Shown here in pieces: positions 9,620 to 18,262 of a stretch of 64,000 bases of DNA (its first letter is position 1; the number at the start of each line of letters is the position of its first letter). Source of the DNA: an uncultured Alistipes sp. (GTDB lineage Bacteria > Bacteroidota > Bacteroidia > Bacteroidales > Rikenellaceae); assembly GCA_947623305.1 (NCBI GenBank), contig CANQGQ010000001.1, forward strand, positions 310,001 through 374,000, written 5' to 3'. The notes under the pieces were generated by a model. The model worked only from the letters and a program-made list of their open reading frames with translations. It made no database searches and had not been told where the DNA came from. The position numbers were made by a program, and so were the translations under genes.

Positions 9620-9866
9620 TAATAAAAGGCCCTTTCATAAGGGCCGCGGGCCGAAGCCTCCGCCCGCGGAGGCCCGCCCTTGGCGTCCTCCGCAGTCTTC
9701 GTCCCGCGCCTTTTGAAAGGCGTTCCCGATGCGATAGACCATCATATTGCTTTCGGCGGTCGCAGTCGCTACCGACTACTGTATTCGAAAAAAACGGTCG
9801 GAAGCGAAGAAAGCCTTGAAAAGCAAGGCAACGATCTAACGCATCGGGAAGCCTTTTCAAAAAGGA
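9620..9866. repeat. Composite dispersed intergenic repeat (family 1), copy after GH28
   Basis: Hairpins GGCCCTTTCATAAGGGCC (9629-9646), CGCCTTTTGAAAGGCG (9707-9722) and CCTTTTCAAAAAGG (9852-9865); GGGCCGAAGCCTCCGCCCGCGG module; inverted TTCCCGATGCGATAGACC ... GATCTAACGCATCGGGAA ends. Confidence 0.8.
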
Positions 9867-12247
9867 TAGCCGACACCGAAGTTGAGTGCCGTATTTTTCC
9901 AACGGAAATCGTGGATCCAGCGCTCGCCCGCCGGATTGTTCGGGTTATGCAGTTGGATGCCCCAGTCCAGCCGCAGAACGGCGAACTTGATGTCGAAACG
10001 CAAACCCAGCCCCGTATTGAAACCCAGCTGCTTATAGAAATCCTTCACATAGAATACCGCTTCGTCGGAGTATTGCGTCGGGTCGCTTTTCAGGAACCAG
10101 ATGTTGCCTACATCGAAGAAGGTCGCACCGTGGATGATTCCCCAAATCGGGAAGCGGAATTCGAGATTGGCCTCCAATTTCATGTCGCCCAGCTGCGACG
10201 GATAATCCGTCGTCGGGCGGGGCACCGAACCCGGGCCGAGCGTGCGGGGCGTCCAGCCGCGCATGCCGTTGCTGCCGCCTGCATAGAACAGACGGTCGAA
10301 CGGCACCGAAGTCGAATTGCCGTAGGCCATCGCCAGACCGCCGTAGAGCCGACCGGCCAGCGCCGTCTTCGCGCCCAGCATGATCTTGCGGCTCAAACTC
10401 AGGTCGAAACGGAAATACTGCGAATAACGGATGCCCAAGATGCGGTAATAGCTTTCGTCCTCCGTCCGCACGGGCGACGAAAAGAGATGCGACAGCCCGC
10501 CGACCAGATTGCCCGCCGTCTCGGCATTGAAGCGGATCACCGTCGCATTGCGGCCGAGATTTTTCAACTGGTTATTGTATCCGTAGCCGAATGACAGTCC
10601 TGCGATCAACTGCGTTTTGTAACTGTTGATAAGGTAGAGGTTCTCCGTGTCGCTCAGGAAATCGGGATCGAGGTAGCTCACGTCGACCACGTTGATGTCG
10701 ATCGGCCGCAGCGAGAACGACGAATAACGCGAATTGGTCCATTGATAGGTCATGCCGGCACTCGTCAGCGTACGCCGGTAGTAGGGCCGGTCCTGGTAGT
10801 TGAGCGAAAGTTCCAGTTTGGTCTTGGGTTGGTTGACCGAACCGAAGCGCGTGATGCGCCACGGCACTAAGAAGCGCGGGAAAGTCAGTCCTGTGGAGAT
10901 ACCGAACTCCTTGGCGCGTCGTTTGCGGGCGTCGGGCGCCTTCATGAATTCGTAGCCCATCGAAAAGGAGACGTCGAACGATTCGGCCCCGCGGAAGATG
11001 TTGCGGTTCTGGTAGCCGACGGTCGCTTTCAGTCCGTAGAAACTCGACGTCGTGCTTCCTTCGAGGTCGACCTTGAAACTCTGGCGGAGCGTCGGCGTGC
11101 ACAGGATGTTGCAGGTCAGATAGCCCTCGCGGACGGATTCGGTGCGAGTCGAATCGGACGACGAGCCGACATAGGTGATGTAATCGGTTTCATCGACCGT
11201 GCGCGGCGCCTCGACGAATGCCAGACGGGTCGACCGGAAATAACCGAGCGCCATCAGATCGGTGTAGGTTCGCTCGACCTGCGCCGAATTGTAGATGTAA
11301 TTGGGATACAGCGGAATGGATTGCCGCAGAATTTTGGGCCGCAGATTGGGTTTCCCTTCGTAAACGATGTTCAGACCGCGGTAATAGATCGTATCCAGGC
11401 GTGCGAATACGGTCGAATCGACCCCGTTCGAAGCATCGGGCCGGTAATTCGGAAAGACATTGATCCGGTCGATGCGGTAGACGACGTTATCTTCGACAAC
11501 GGGCTGCCCCTGTGCGTCGTAACCCGAAAGATAAGGTTTTATTAAGACGCGAAGGCCCACTTCGCGAGGTTTTTGGAGGGTATCGGCCACATACTCGATG
11601 TTGTTGACCGTGAAGTTGAAATAGCCCCGCTCGCGCAGATGAGCCGTGATGCGTTCGCGTTCGCTGTCAAGCACCGAGATGTCGAAAACATCGCCCCGAT
11701 GGAGCAGCGTATGCACCGTATCGGGCAGGACAAGGGGTTCGAGCGAACGATCGCGGAACTCGTAGCTCACCGAACGGATCCGATAAGGCAGATGTTGCCG
11801 CACCCGATAGGTAACCTTGGCTCGGCGTCGCCGGACGAGGGTATCCACTTCGCAGGAGGCCTGCGAAGCGTAATATCCGCGCGAATTCATGTAGATTTTC
11901 AGATTCTCGACGCTCTTGCGTATCAACGACCGGTCGATGAGTACGGGAGCCTGGCCGACGCGGCGTTTCCAGTTGTTCCAGCCGTTGTGCTTCGAGGAGT
12001 CGGCCTGCTCGTAGAGCCAAACGTAGAAATTGGTTCCCAGGAGGCGTTTGTTGGGAGTCTGACGGATGTAGCGTTCCAGTTCGTCGGCGGTGATGCGCTC
12101 CCGACGCGGGGTCTCCTTATCCTCCTCGATAGTTACCTTTTGGAGCAGGTAGGAGCCCTCGGGGATATGGCGCGTAATGCTGCACGCCGAGCACAGAAAG
12201 CCCAACGTGCCGCAGAAAAGCCACCGAACGATTCCCTTCGCTTTCAC
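9857..12247 (-). CDS. BamA/TamA-family outer membrane assembly protein
   Basis: Lipoprotein N-terminus, POTRA-like regions, C-terminal barrel with LFYAGGSNGMRGWTPRTLGPGS and terminal FGVGYPF. Confidence 0.85.
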   Translation of the reverse strand: MKAKGIVRWLFCGTLGFLCSACSITRHIPEGSYLLQKVTIEEDKETPRRERITADELERYIRQTPNKRLLGTNFYVWLYEQADSSKHNGWNNWKRRVGQAPVLIDRSLIRKSVENLKIYMNSRGYYASQASCEVDTLVRRRRAKVTYRVRQHLPYRIRSVSYEFRDRSLEPLVLPDTVHTLLHRGDVFDISVLDSERERITAHLRERGYFNFTVNNIEYVADTLQKPREVGLRVLIKPYLSGYDAQGQPVVEDNVVYRIDRINVFPNYRPDASNGVDSTVFARLDTIYYRGLNIVYEGKPNLRPKILRQSIPLYPNYIYNSAQVERTYTDLMALGYFRSTRLAFVEAPRTVDETDYITYVGSSSDSTRTESVREGYLTCNILCTPTLRQSFKVDLEGSTTSSFYGLKATVGYQNRNIFRGAESFDVSFSMGYEFMKAPDARKRRAKEFGISTGLTFPRFLVPWRITRFGSVNQPKTKLELSLNYQDRPYYRRTLTSAGMTYQWTNSRYSSFSLRPIDINVVDVSYLDPDFLSDTENLYLINSYKTQLIAGLSFGYGYNNQLKNLGRNATVIRFNAETAGNLVGGLSHLFSSPVRTEDESYYRILGIRYSQYFRFDLSLSRKIMLGAKTALAGRLYGGLAMAYGNSTSVPFDRLFYAGGSNGMRGWTPRTLGPGSVPRPTTDYPSQLGDMKLEANLEFRFPIWGIIHGATFFDVGNIWFLKSDPTQYSDEAVFYVKDFYKQLGFNTGLGLRFDIKFAVLRLDWGIQLHNPNNPAGERWIHDFRWKNTALNFGVGYPF

Positions 12248-12267
12248 CGCATCGCCCCTTCCGCCGT

Positions 12268-13014
12268 TTACTGGTTGAAAAATCCGGCCTCCTTCAACAA
12301 AGCCAGATACGAACGCGAAATGGCCAGATTGTCATCGCGAACATAGCGGCGCTGCGTGAAAATCTGCGCCAGATTGGGCAGGCCGTTCTCTTCGAGGAGG
12401 CGTTTCGTGAGGTCGGAGGCCTCGCGCTCGGCCCACAGTTCGTCGATTTCGGCCGAAGTGTAATTGCGGTACTGTTCGTAATGCACCACAGCATCCAACG
12501 GCAGGCGGTCGGTCAATTCGGGCTTTTCGTCGGGATAGCCCACGACGATGGTCGTAACCGGAACGACGCCTTTGGGAAGATTCAGCACGCGGGCGATTTC
12601 GCCCGCCGTGTAGAGGGTCGTGCCGAGGTAACAGATACCCAAATCGTTGGCTTCGGCCGCGATGCAAAGATTCTGCGCGGCCAACAGGGCGTCGGTCGCC
12701 GCATTGAGGAACCACGCGAAGTTGTCGTAAGCGGGATCGGCGCCGCGCTGCCGGCACCACATGCTGAACCGGTGGATGTCGGCGCAGACGGTGATGACGC
12801 ACGGCGCCTGGGTAACCATCGGTTGGTTGAAGTGGCACGGCGCGAGCAGCTGTTTCAACTCGGCGTCGCGCGTAACGACGAACGAATAGAGCTGCATGTT
12901 GCCGCAGGTCGAAGCGCGGACGGCCGCTTCCAACAGTTCGCGCAACACCTCGTCGGGGATGGGATTCGGGCGGAATTTCCGAATCGACCGATGTTTTATT
13001 AAGAGGTTTTTCAT
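12268..13014 (-). CDS. Nitroreductase family protein
   Basis: MKNLLIKHRSIRKFRPNPIPDEVLRELLEAAVRASTCGNMQLYSFVV; start trimmed from the ORF-track start because the upstream extension is repeat-derived. Confidence 0.88.
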   Translation of the reverse strand: MKNLLIKHRSIRKFRPNPIPDEVLRELLEAAVRASTCGNMQLYSFVVTRDAELKQLLAPCHFNQPMVTQAPCVITVCADIHRFSMWCRQRGADPAYDNFAWFLNAATDALLAAQNLCIAAEANDLGICYLGTTLYTAGEIARVLNLPKGVVPVTTIVVGYPDEKPELTDRLPLDAVVHYEQYRNYTSAEIDELWAEREASDLTKRLLEENGLPNLAQIFTQRRYVRDDNLAISRSYLALLKEAGFFNQ

Positions 13015-13112
13015 TTTTTTATTAACTGGCACGGGCCGCAAGCCTCTCTTGTTTTTATCAATGGCCGAGGGCGCGTACTGTATTTTATTAAGAGAATGAC
13101 ACGAAATCCATG

Positions 13113-13120
13113 CAAAAATA
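13113..13120 (-). promoter_or_regulatory. Candidate -7 promoter element (TATTTTTG) for nitroreductase
   Basis: TAnnTTTG motif on the minus strand about 95 nt upstream of the ATG. Confidence 0.4.
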
Positions 13121-13267
13121 CACATTTTTTTATTAACCGGCACGGATACAGCCTTTGTGAAAGAAAAACCGACCGCAAAAGCGTATCGGTGAAACCATCC
13201 CGCCAAAAACGGCAGCGTCCGACCCCGTTTCCGGAATCGGACGCCACCCCCACGCTTATGGTATGAT

Positions 13268-15160
13268 TCATTTAATCGTTGCCTCTTTTTTCGCTACACC
13301 CTTTTTCGTGGTGATGACGATCGCATTCTCGCCATTGGCCTTGTAGATCGACATGGCCGCAATGTCATTCGGATCGAGTTCATTGAGGCAATCGAGGCTG
13401 CCCTCGTACTCCTTGTCGTCGACGATCAGCATCGGTTTTTCGGGATTCGGCTGCGTGCCATGCCCCGACACCGCCACCGAACCGTCTGTGGAATGCACCG
13501 TTCGGGTCGACGAGGTAAGCGAAATGCTGATCTCCTGCGGATCGGCCGTGCCGGCCGTATAGTAATAAGCCGCACAATCCGGATAGAGGACTTTCAACGT
13601 GCGACCTGCTATCACCTTGATTGCGGCACGTCCGTCGGCACCGGTTACCGTGCCGTTCGTCGAGCCCATCTCCTGCACGATGGCACCGGCCAACGGTTTG
13701 CCGTTCAGCTGCACCGTCGCATGCACCGTTACGGGGTTCTCCGCCGGAGCCTCCGCTGCCGGATAAGCCGCCACGACCAACTCGTCGATCGTCGTGGCCG
13801 ATGCGGCGGGAGCGGCACCTTGGTCATCAGGGGCAACACCGGCCAGACGGAAATCGACCGGCAGCGTGTATCGCACCCGCACGGCCTCGCCCTTCTGGGT
13901 GCCGGGCGTCCATTTGTCGGAGAGCTTCAGCACCCGTTCGACCTCCTCGGAAAATACGCGGTCGGGCGTTTGAAGAATCTGTATGTCGTCCAGCGTACCG
14001 TCCTTCTCGATGATAAAGGTCGCCACGACACGCCCTTGTATCATCTGCTCTTTCGCCTTTTCGGGCATTCGCACCTGCGTCTGCACCCACTGGCGGAACG
14101 TATTCAGATCGCCGTCGTGAAACTTCGGCATCACTTCGGCCATCAAGAAGGGCTGATCCGCACCGGCCTTCTCCTCGGCCATCGACGCTTTCCAAAACGC
14201 CTCCTCCTCGGCCGCAGCCTCGGCCCGCACGACCGTATCTTCCGGTTGTCCGGGCGTCCCGACAATCGAAGTTTCGGTGTCCGGATAGATGATTTCAGCC
14301 GCCCGGGTCGTGAACGAGAAAGCGCACAGCAACCCGATCAATGCGGGCGCAGCGCCCGCCAAACGCAACAGGACGTGCCTGTGCGAATTGTTCGTTGTCA
14401 TCATGATAAATCGTTTTTTGGTTCGTGAATTTCGCAGCCCGTTGGTTATGTCCGGACTATAACCTAAGAGCTGTTTGAGAATGAGTTGCATATAGAAACG
14501 CACGCTGCATCCGCTACGCAGCACGTCGCCGTCGGCCTCGAACTCCTCGACTTCGTTCAGCCGGCCCGCAGCCAGCCAGACGAACGGATTCCACCACAGG
14601 ATCGCTTTCATCGTCTCCATGACGATGCGCTCGACCGAATGGCGATGACGAACGTGGCTCGCCTCGTGCAACAGGATGACCGGCAACTCCTCATCGGGAG
14701 TTCCCTGCCAGATATAGATCGTGCGGAAAAACGAACAGGCGTCGATCCGTTCGGGCGTACGCACCAGCGTATATTCGTCCGTGCGGAATAGCTGCGCCCC
14801 GCGACGGATGCGGCGAATCGTCCACAGCTGCCGCAACGTCGGAATCGCCACGACGAGCATCCCGACGCCGTAAATCATCCGGAAAGCCACGGCCCACCAA
14901 TCGGTAGGAGCTTCCTCCTCGACGAGCGCGACGGGCATATCGGCGAAGTCGACCGGCACGTACGGGGTCATCGTCAGGGTCGGCCCGGGCCAGACGGGAA
15001 TCCGCAGCAGCGGGATGACCAACGACAGCCCGACGGTGGCCAACAAATAGAAGCGGCACCAACGGAATGGCGTACGCCGTTCGAACAACGCAACGTAAAC
15101 AGCGAAAAAGACGCTGCTGCAAACGGTCAACTCGAACAGATAGGTCAACGTCTCTTTCAT
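13268..15160 (-). CDS. M56 (BlaR1-like) membrane metallopeptidase fused to TonB C-terminal and carboxypeptidase-regulatory/plug-like domains
   Basis: HEASHVRHRHSVERIVMET zinc motif; TonB-like MIQGRVVATFIIEKDGTLDDIQILQTPDRVFSEEVERVLKLSDKWTPG; VQLNGKPLAGAIVQEMGSTNGTVTGADGRA; plug-like PMLIVDDKEYEG ... AIVITTKKG. Confidence 0.9.
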   Translation of the reverse strand: MKETLTYLFELTVCSSVFFAVYVALFERRTPFRWCRFYLLATVGLSLVIPLLRIPVWPGPTLTMTPYVPVDFADMPVALVEEEAPTDWWAVAFRMIYGVGMLVVAIPTLRQLWTIRRIRRGAQLFRTDEYTLVRTPERIDACSFFRTIYIWQGTPDEELPVILLHEASHVRHRHSVERIVMETMKAILWWNPFVWLAAGRLNEVEEFEADGDVLRSGCSVRFYMQLILKQLLGYSPDITNGLRNSRTKKRFIMMTTNNSHRHVLLRLAGAAPALIGLLCAFSFTTRAAEIIYPDTETSIVGTPGQPEDTVVRAEAAAEEEAFWKASMAEEKAGADQPFLMAEVMPKFHDGDLNTFRQWVQTQVRMPEKAKEQMIQGRVVATFIIEKDGTLDDIQILQTPDRVFSEEVERVLKLSDKWTPGTQKGEAVRVRYTLPVDFRLAGVAPDDQGAAPAASATTIDELVVAAYPAAEAPAENPVTVHATVQLNGKPLAGAIVQEMGSTNGTVTGADGRAAIKVIAGRTLKVLYPDCAAYYYTAGTADPQEISISLTSSTRTVHSTDGSVAVSGHGTQPNPEKPMLIVDDKEYEGSLDCLNELDPNDIAAMSIYKANGENAIVITTKKGVAKKEATIK

Positions 15161-15528
15161 TTTCGGCTTTTCTGAAACAATTCCATGATTCCGTCCATCT
15201 CCTCGACCGAGATGTTTTCACGCTCGGAGAAGAACGATACCATCTGCGACAGCGAGCCGTCGAAATAGTTGGACAGCATCGACGACATGACCGTCTGCGC
15301 ATAATCCTCTTTGGCCAGGATCGGATAATAGCGATGGCTCTTTCCCTCGGACGTATGGCCGACGAATCCTTTGTTTTCCAGAATTTTGAGGAAAGTCGCC
15401 ACGGTCGTATACTTGGGATGCGGCTCGGAGGTGTGCTCGATGATTTCACTGACCACAGCCTGCCCCAATCGCCACAAAATCTGCATGATTTCCTCTTCGC
15501 CTCGCGTAAGAATCGGTTTTTTGTTCAT
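15157..15528 (-). CDS. BlaI/MecI/CopY family transcriptional repressor
   Basis: LTRGEEEIMQILWRLGQAVVSEIIEHTSEPHPKYTTVATFLKILENKGFVGH; overlaps the M56 gene start by 4 nt. Confidence 0.93.
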   Translation of the reverse strand: MNKKPILTRGEEEIMQILWRLGQAVVSEIIEHTSEPHPKYTTVATFLKILENKGFVGHTSEGKSHRYYPILAKEDYAQTVMSSMLSNYFDGSLSQMVSFFSERENISVEEMDGIMELFQKSRK

Positions 15529-15573
15529 CTTGTTTGTTATTTAATAATGGTAACTATATAACTATTTTACATC

Positions 15574-15676
15574 GAATCAAGTTAGCGAATGGTTTTACAA
15601 TGCCGTCGGTCGTGCCGCTCGCGGCTTCGCCGCGTTTACAAATTTGGCCCACCTCCACTTCCCCGCATCAGCGGGA
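15574..15676. repeat. Dispersed repeat family 2, copy A
   Basis: GAATCAAGTTAGCGAATG...GTCGGTCGTGCCGCTCGCGGCTTCGCCGCGTTTACAAATTTGGCCCACC, near-identical to 56404-56511. Confidence 0.75.
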
Positions 15677-15891
15677 TTTCGTACTGCAAATATACTACTA
15701 AATTTTTAGAAAACCAAACAATCTGCTAAAAAATTAGTAATTCGGCCGATTTTTTTTCGATACCTATCTTTATAGGAGTGTTTTTACGGGAGTGCGCTTA
15801 TTCGGACAACTCGCCCACACGGAAATCCGAAAAAAACGGGATGAAAATTTGCACGATTCGCAAAATGGGATTATATTTGCAATCGCAATTC

Positions 15892-15965
15892 GGCGCCGTA
15901 GCTTAATTGAATAGAGCATCTGACTACGGATCAGAAGGTTACAGGTTTGAGTCCTGTCGGCGTCA
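15892..15965 (+). tRNA. tRNA-Arg (ACG)
   Basis: Acceptor ggcgccg/cggcgtc, anticodon arm tctga-ctACGga-tcaga, T arm acagg-tttgagt-cctgt. Confidence 0.93.
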
Positions 15966-15973
15966 CTAAAAAG

Positions 15974-16013
15974 CACAAAAAAACCGCTTGCAAATCCATG
16001 CAGGCGGTTTTTT
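15974..16013 (+). terminator. Terminator after tRNA-Arg
   Basis: aaaaccgcttgca-aatcca-tgcaggcggtttttt. Confidence 0.75.
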
Positions 16014-16060
16014 CATATCCACTCCCATAACAAGATAACATCTTGCGGAACAGACAAAAA

Positions 16061-16095
16061 CAAGCGGCCGCTTGCCGAATGCAAGCGGCCGCTTG
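16061..16095 (-). terminator. rpsA terminator made of two perfect NotI-containing palindromes
   Basis: CAAGCGGCCGCTTG-ccgaatg-CAAGCGGCCGCTTG; on the minus strand it is followed by TTTTTG. Confidence 0.75.
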
Positions 16096-16165
16096 AATAA
16101 ACAAATTCAGACGAAATGCGCTTATGACCTTCCGCAACCCGATGTCGGGTCATTGCGCCAATGAA

Positions 16166-18061
16166 TTACTCCTCGTCTTTCGTCGTCTCCTTTTTCTCGA
16201 CTTTCTCAGCGACTTTCTCCGTTTTTTCAGTCTTTTCGGCTTTCGGAGCGGCTGCTTTCTTGGCGCTCTTCGCTTCGGCAGCCTCCATTGCGCTCTTCAG
16301 CGCGGCCAGACCCGTTACATCGCCCAGCGTCGTCTTCTCGACCGATGCGTTGATCTTCTTCACGGTCGATTTCGTTGCATCGGCGGCAGCCCGTTTTTCG
16401 GCTTTTTCAGCCTTTTCGGCCTCCTTGCGAGCATCGTCGTAGGTGCGCAGATGCGACAATGTGATCCGTTTCGTGGCTTTCGAGAATTCGATCACCTTGA
16501 AAGCCAGTTTGTCGCCGGCCTTCGGCATCGAACCGTCCTCCTTGACGAGCTGGCGCGTCGGGCAGAATCCCTCGACCGAATCGCTCAATGCTACGACGGC
16601 ACCTTTGTCGGTAACCTCCGTAATGGCGGCTTCATGCACGCTGTCGAGCGGATACTGTGCCTCGAACTCGTTCCACGGGTTCTCTTCCAACTGCTTGTGG
16701 CCCAGCGACAGGCGACGATTCTCCTTGTCGATTTCCAGCACGATGACCTCAATGTCGGCCCCTACCTGCGTGAACTCGCCCGGGTGTTTCACCTTCTTCG
16801 TCCAGCTCAGATCGGAGATGTGGATCAGACCGTCGATGCCCTCCTCGATCTCGACGAACACGCCGAAGTTCGTGAAGTTGCGCACTTTGGCCGTGCACTT
16901 CGTACCTACGGGATATTTGGTTTCGATGTTCTCCCACGGATCGGGCGTCAGCTGCTTGATACCCAACGACATCTTGCGTTCCTCACGGTCGAGCGTCAGA
17001 ATGACGGCCTCCACCTCGTCGCCGACCTTCATGAAGTCCTGCGCCGAACGCAGATGCTGGCTCCACGACATTTCGGATACGTGGATCAAGCCTTCGACCC
17101 CGGGAGCGATTTCGACGAATGCACCGTAATCGGCCATAACGACCACTTTGCCCTTGACCTTGTCGCCGACCTTGAGGTTGGCATCGAGCGCCTCCCACGG
17201 ATGCGGGGTGAGCTGCTTCAGACCCAGCGCGATGCGTTTCTTCTGCTCGTCGAAGTCGAGGATAACGACCTGAATTTTTTGGTCGAGCGCAACGACCTCT
17301 TCGGGATGGTTGACACGGCCCCACGACAGGTCGGTGATGTGGATCAGACCGTCCACGCCGCCCAGGTCGACGAATACGCCGTAGGAGGTGATGTTCTTGA
17401 CGGTACCTTCCAGAATCTGGCCCTTCTCCAGTTTCGACATGATGACCTGTTTCTGGGCTTCGAGTTCGGCCTCGATGAGGGCCTTGTGCGATACGACGAC
17501 GTTGCGGAACTCCTGGTTGATCTTCACCACCTTGAACTCCATCGTCTTGTCGACATAAATATCGTAGTCGCGGATGGGTTTGACGTCGATCTGCGAGCCG
17601 GGCAGGAAGGCTTCGATGCCGAACACGTCGACGATCATACCGCCCTTCGTGCGGCACTTAATGTAACCCTTGATGATTTCATCGTTTTCGAGGGCCTCGT
17701 TGACGCGATCCCACGATTTGAGTTGACGGGCCTTCTTGTGCGAAAGCGCCAGCTGGCCGTTTTTGTCTTCGGCGGATTCGACATAGACTTCCACCTTGTC
17801 GCCGACCTTGAGATCGGGGTTGTAGCGGAATTCGGAGTTGGAGATGACGCCTTCGCTCTTGTAGCCGACGTTCACCAGCACCTCGCGTTTGGTGATGCCC
17901 GTAACGGTACCCTCGACCACTTCGCCTACATTGACGTTCGAGAGCGTTTTGTCGTAAGCGGCGGCAATCTGCTCTTTGGGCTGGTCATAGACGCCCAGAT
18001 CCTGTTCGAACGCATTCCAGTCGAACTGCTCGTTCGTAACCGTGTTTTTTACCTCTTCCAT
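16166..18061 (-). CDS. rpsA: 30S ribosomal protein S1
   Basis: Multiple S1 repeats (e.g. GTVKNITSYGVFVDLGGVDGLIHITDLSWGRVNHPEEVV) and an acidic/lysine-rich C-terminal tail. Confidence 0.96.
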   Translation of the reverse strand: MEEVKNTVTNEQFDWNAFEQDLGVYDQPKEQIAAAYDKTLSNVNVGEVVEGTVTGITKREVLVNVGYKSEGVISNSEFRYNPDLKVGDKVEVYVESAEDKNGQLALSHKKARQLKSWDRVNEALENDEIIKGYIKCRTKGGMIVDVFGIEAFLPGSQIDVKPIRDYDIYVDKTMEFKVVKINQEFRNVVVSHKALIEAELEAQKQVIMSKLEKGQILEGTVKNITSYGVFVDLGGVDGLIHITDLSWGRVNHPEEVVALDQKIQVVILDFDEQKKRIALGLKQLTPHPWEALDANLKVGDKVKGKVVVMADYGAFVEIAPGVEGLIHVSEMSWSQHLRSAQDFMKVGDEVEAVILTLDREERKMSLGIKQLTPDPWENIETKYPVGTKCTAKVRNFTNFGVFVEIEEGIDGLIHISDLSWTKKVKHPGEFTQVGADIEVIVLEIDKENRRLSLGHKQLEENPWNEFEAQYPLDSVHEAAITEVTDKGAVVALSDSVEGFCPTRQLVKEDGSMPKAGDKLAFKVIEFSKATKRITLSHLRTYDDARKEAEKAEKAEKRAAADATKSTVKKINASVEKTTLGDVTGLAALKSAMEAAEAKSAKKAAAPKAEKTEKTEKVAEKVEKKETTKDEE

Positions 18062-18175
18062 AATTGGAAATAAATTTGCGATTCAATCGCTCGTTAAAAA
18101 GTTAAACATTTATTCGAAGCAATCAGCTACTTGCATGTACCCACGTTCTCGACCCAAATACTCGAATCCGATCCT

Positions 18176-18262
18176 TGTCGCTCGCCGCCTTCAGCGTCGT
18201 ATGCAGATTAGACCCACACTCCCAACCCCCACCTTGGCGGGGACTTCGGTCGGGAAATCCGA
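18176..18262. repeat. Diverged copy C of repeat family 2, in the rpsA leader
   Basis: CGCTCGCCGCCTTCAGCG...GACCCACACTCCCAACCCCCACCTTGGCGGGGACTTC, resembling 56451-56511. Confidence 0.5.

Noticed and set aside
13015-13206. N-terminal extension of nitroreductase (MAGWFHRYAF...VPVNKK)
   Set aside because: Encodes repeat-derived leader with two copies of VPVNKKM and overlaps a -7 promoter motif; the family-typical N-terminus begins at MKNLLIKHRSIRKF.
16124-18073. 649-aa plus-strand ORF
   Set aside because: Antisense to rpsA; periodic pattern reflects the repeated S1 domains on the other strand.
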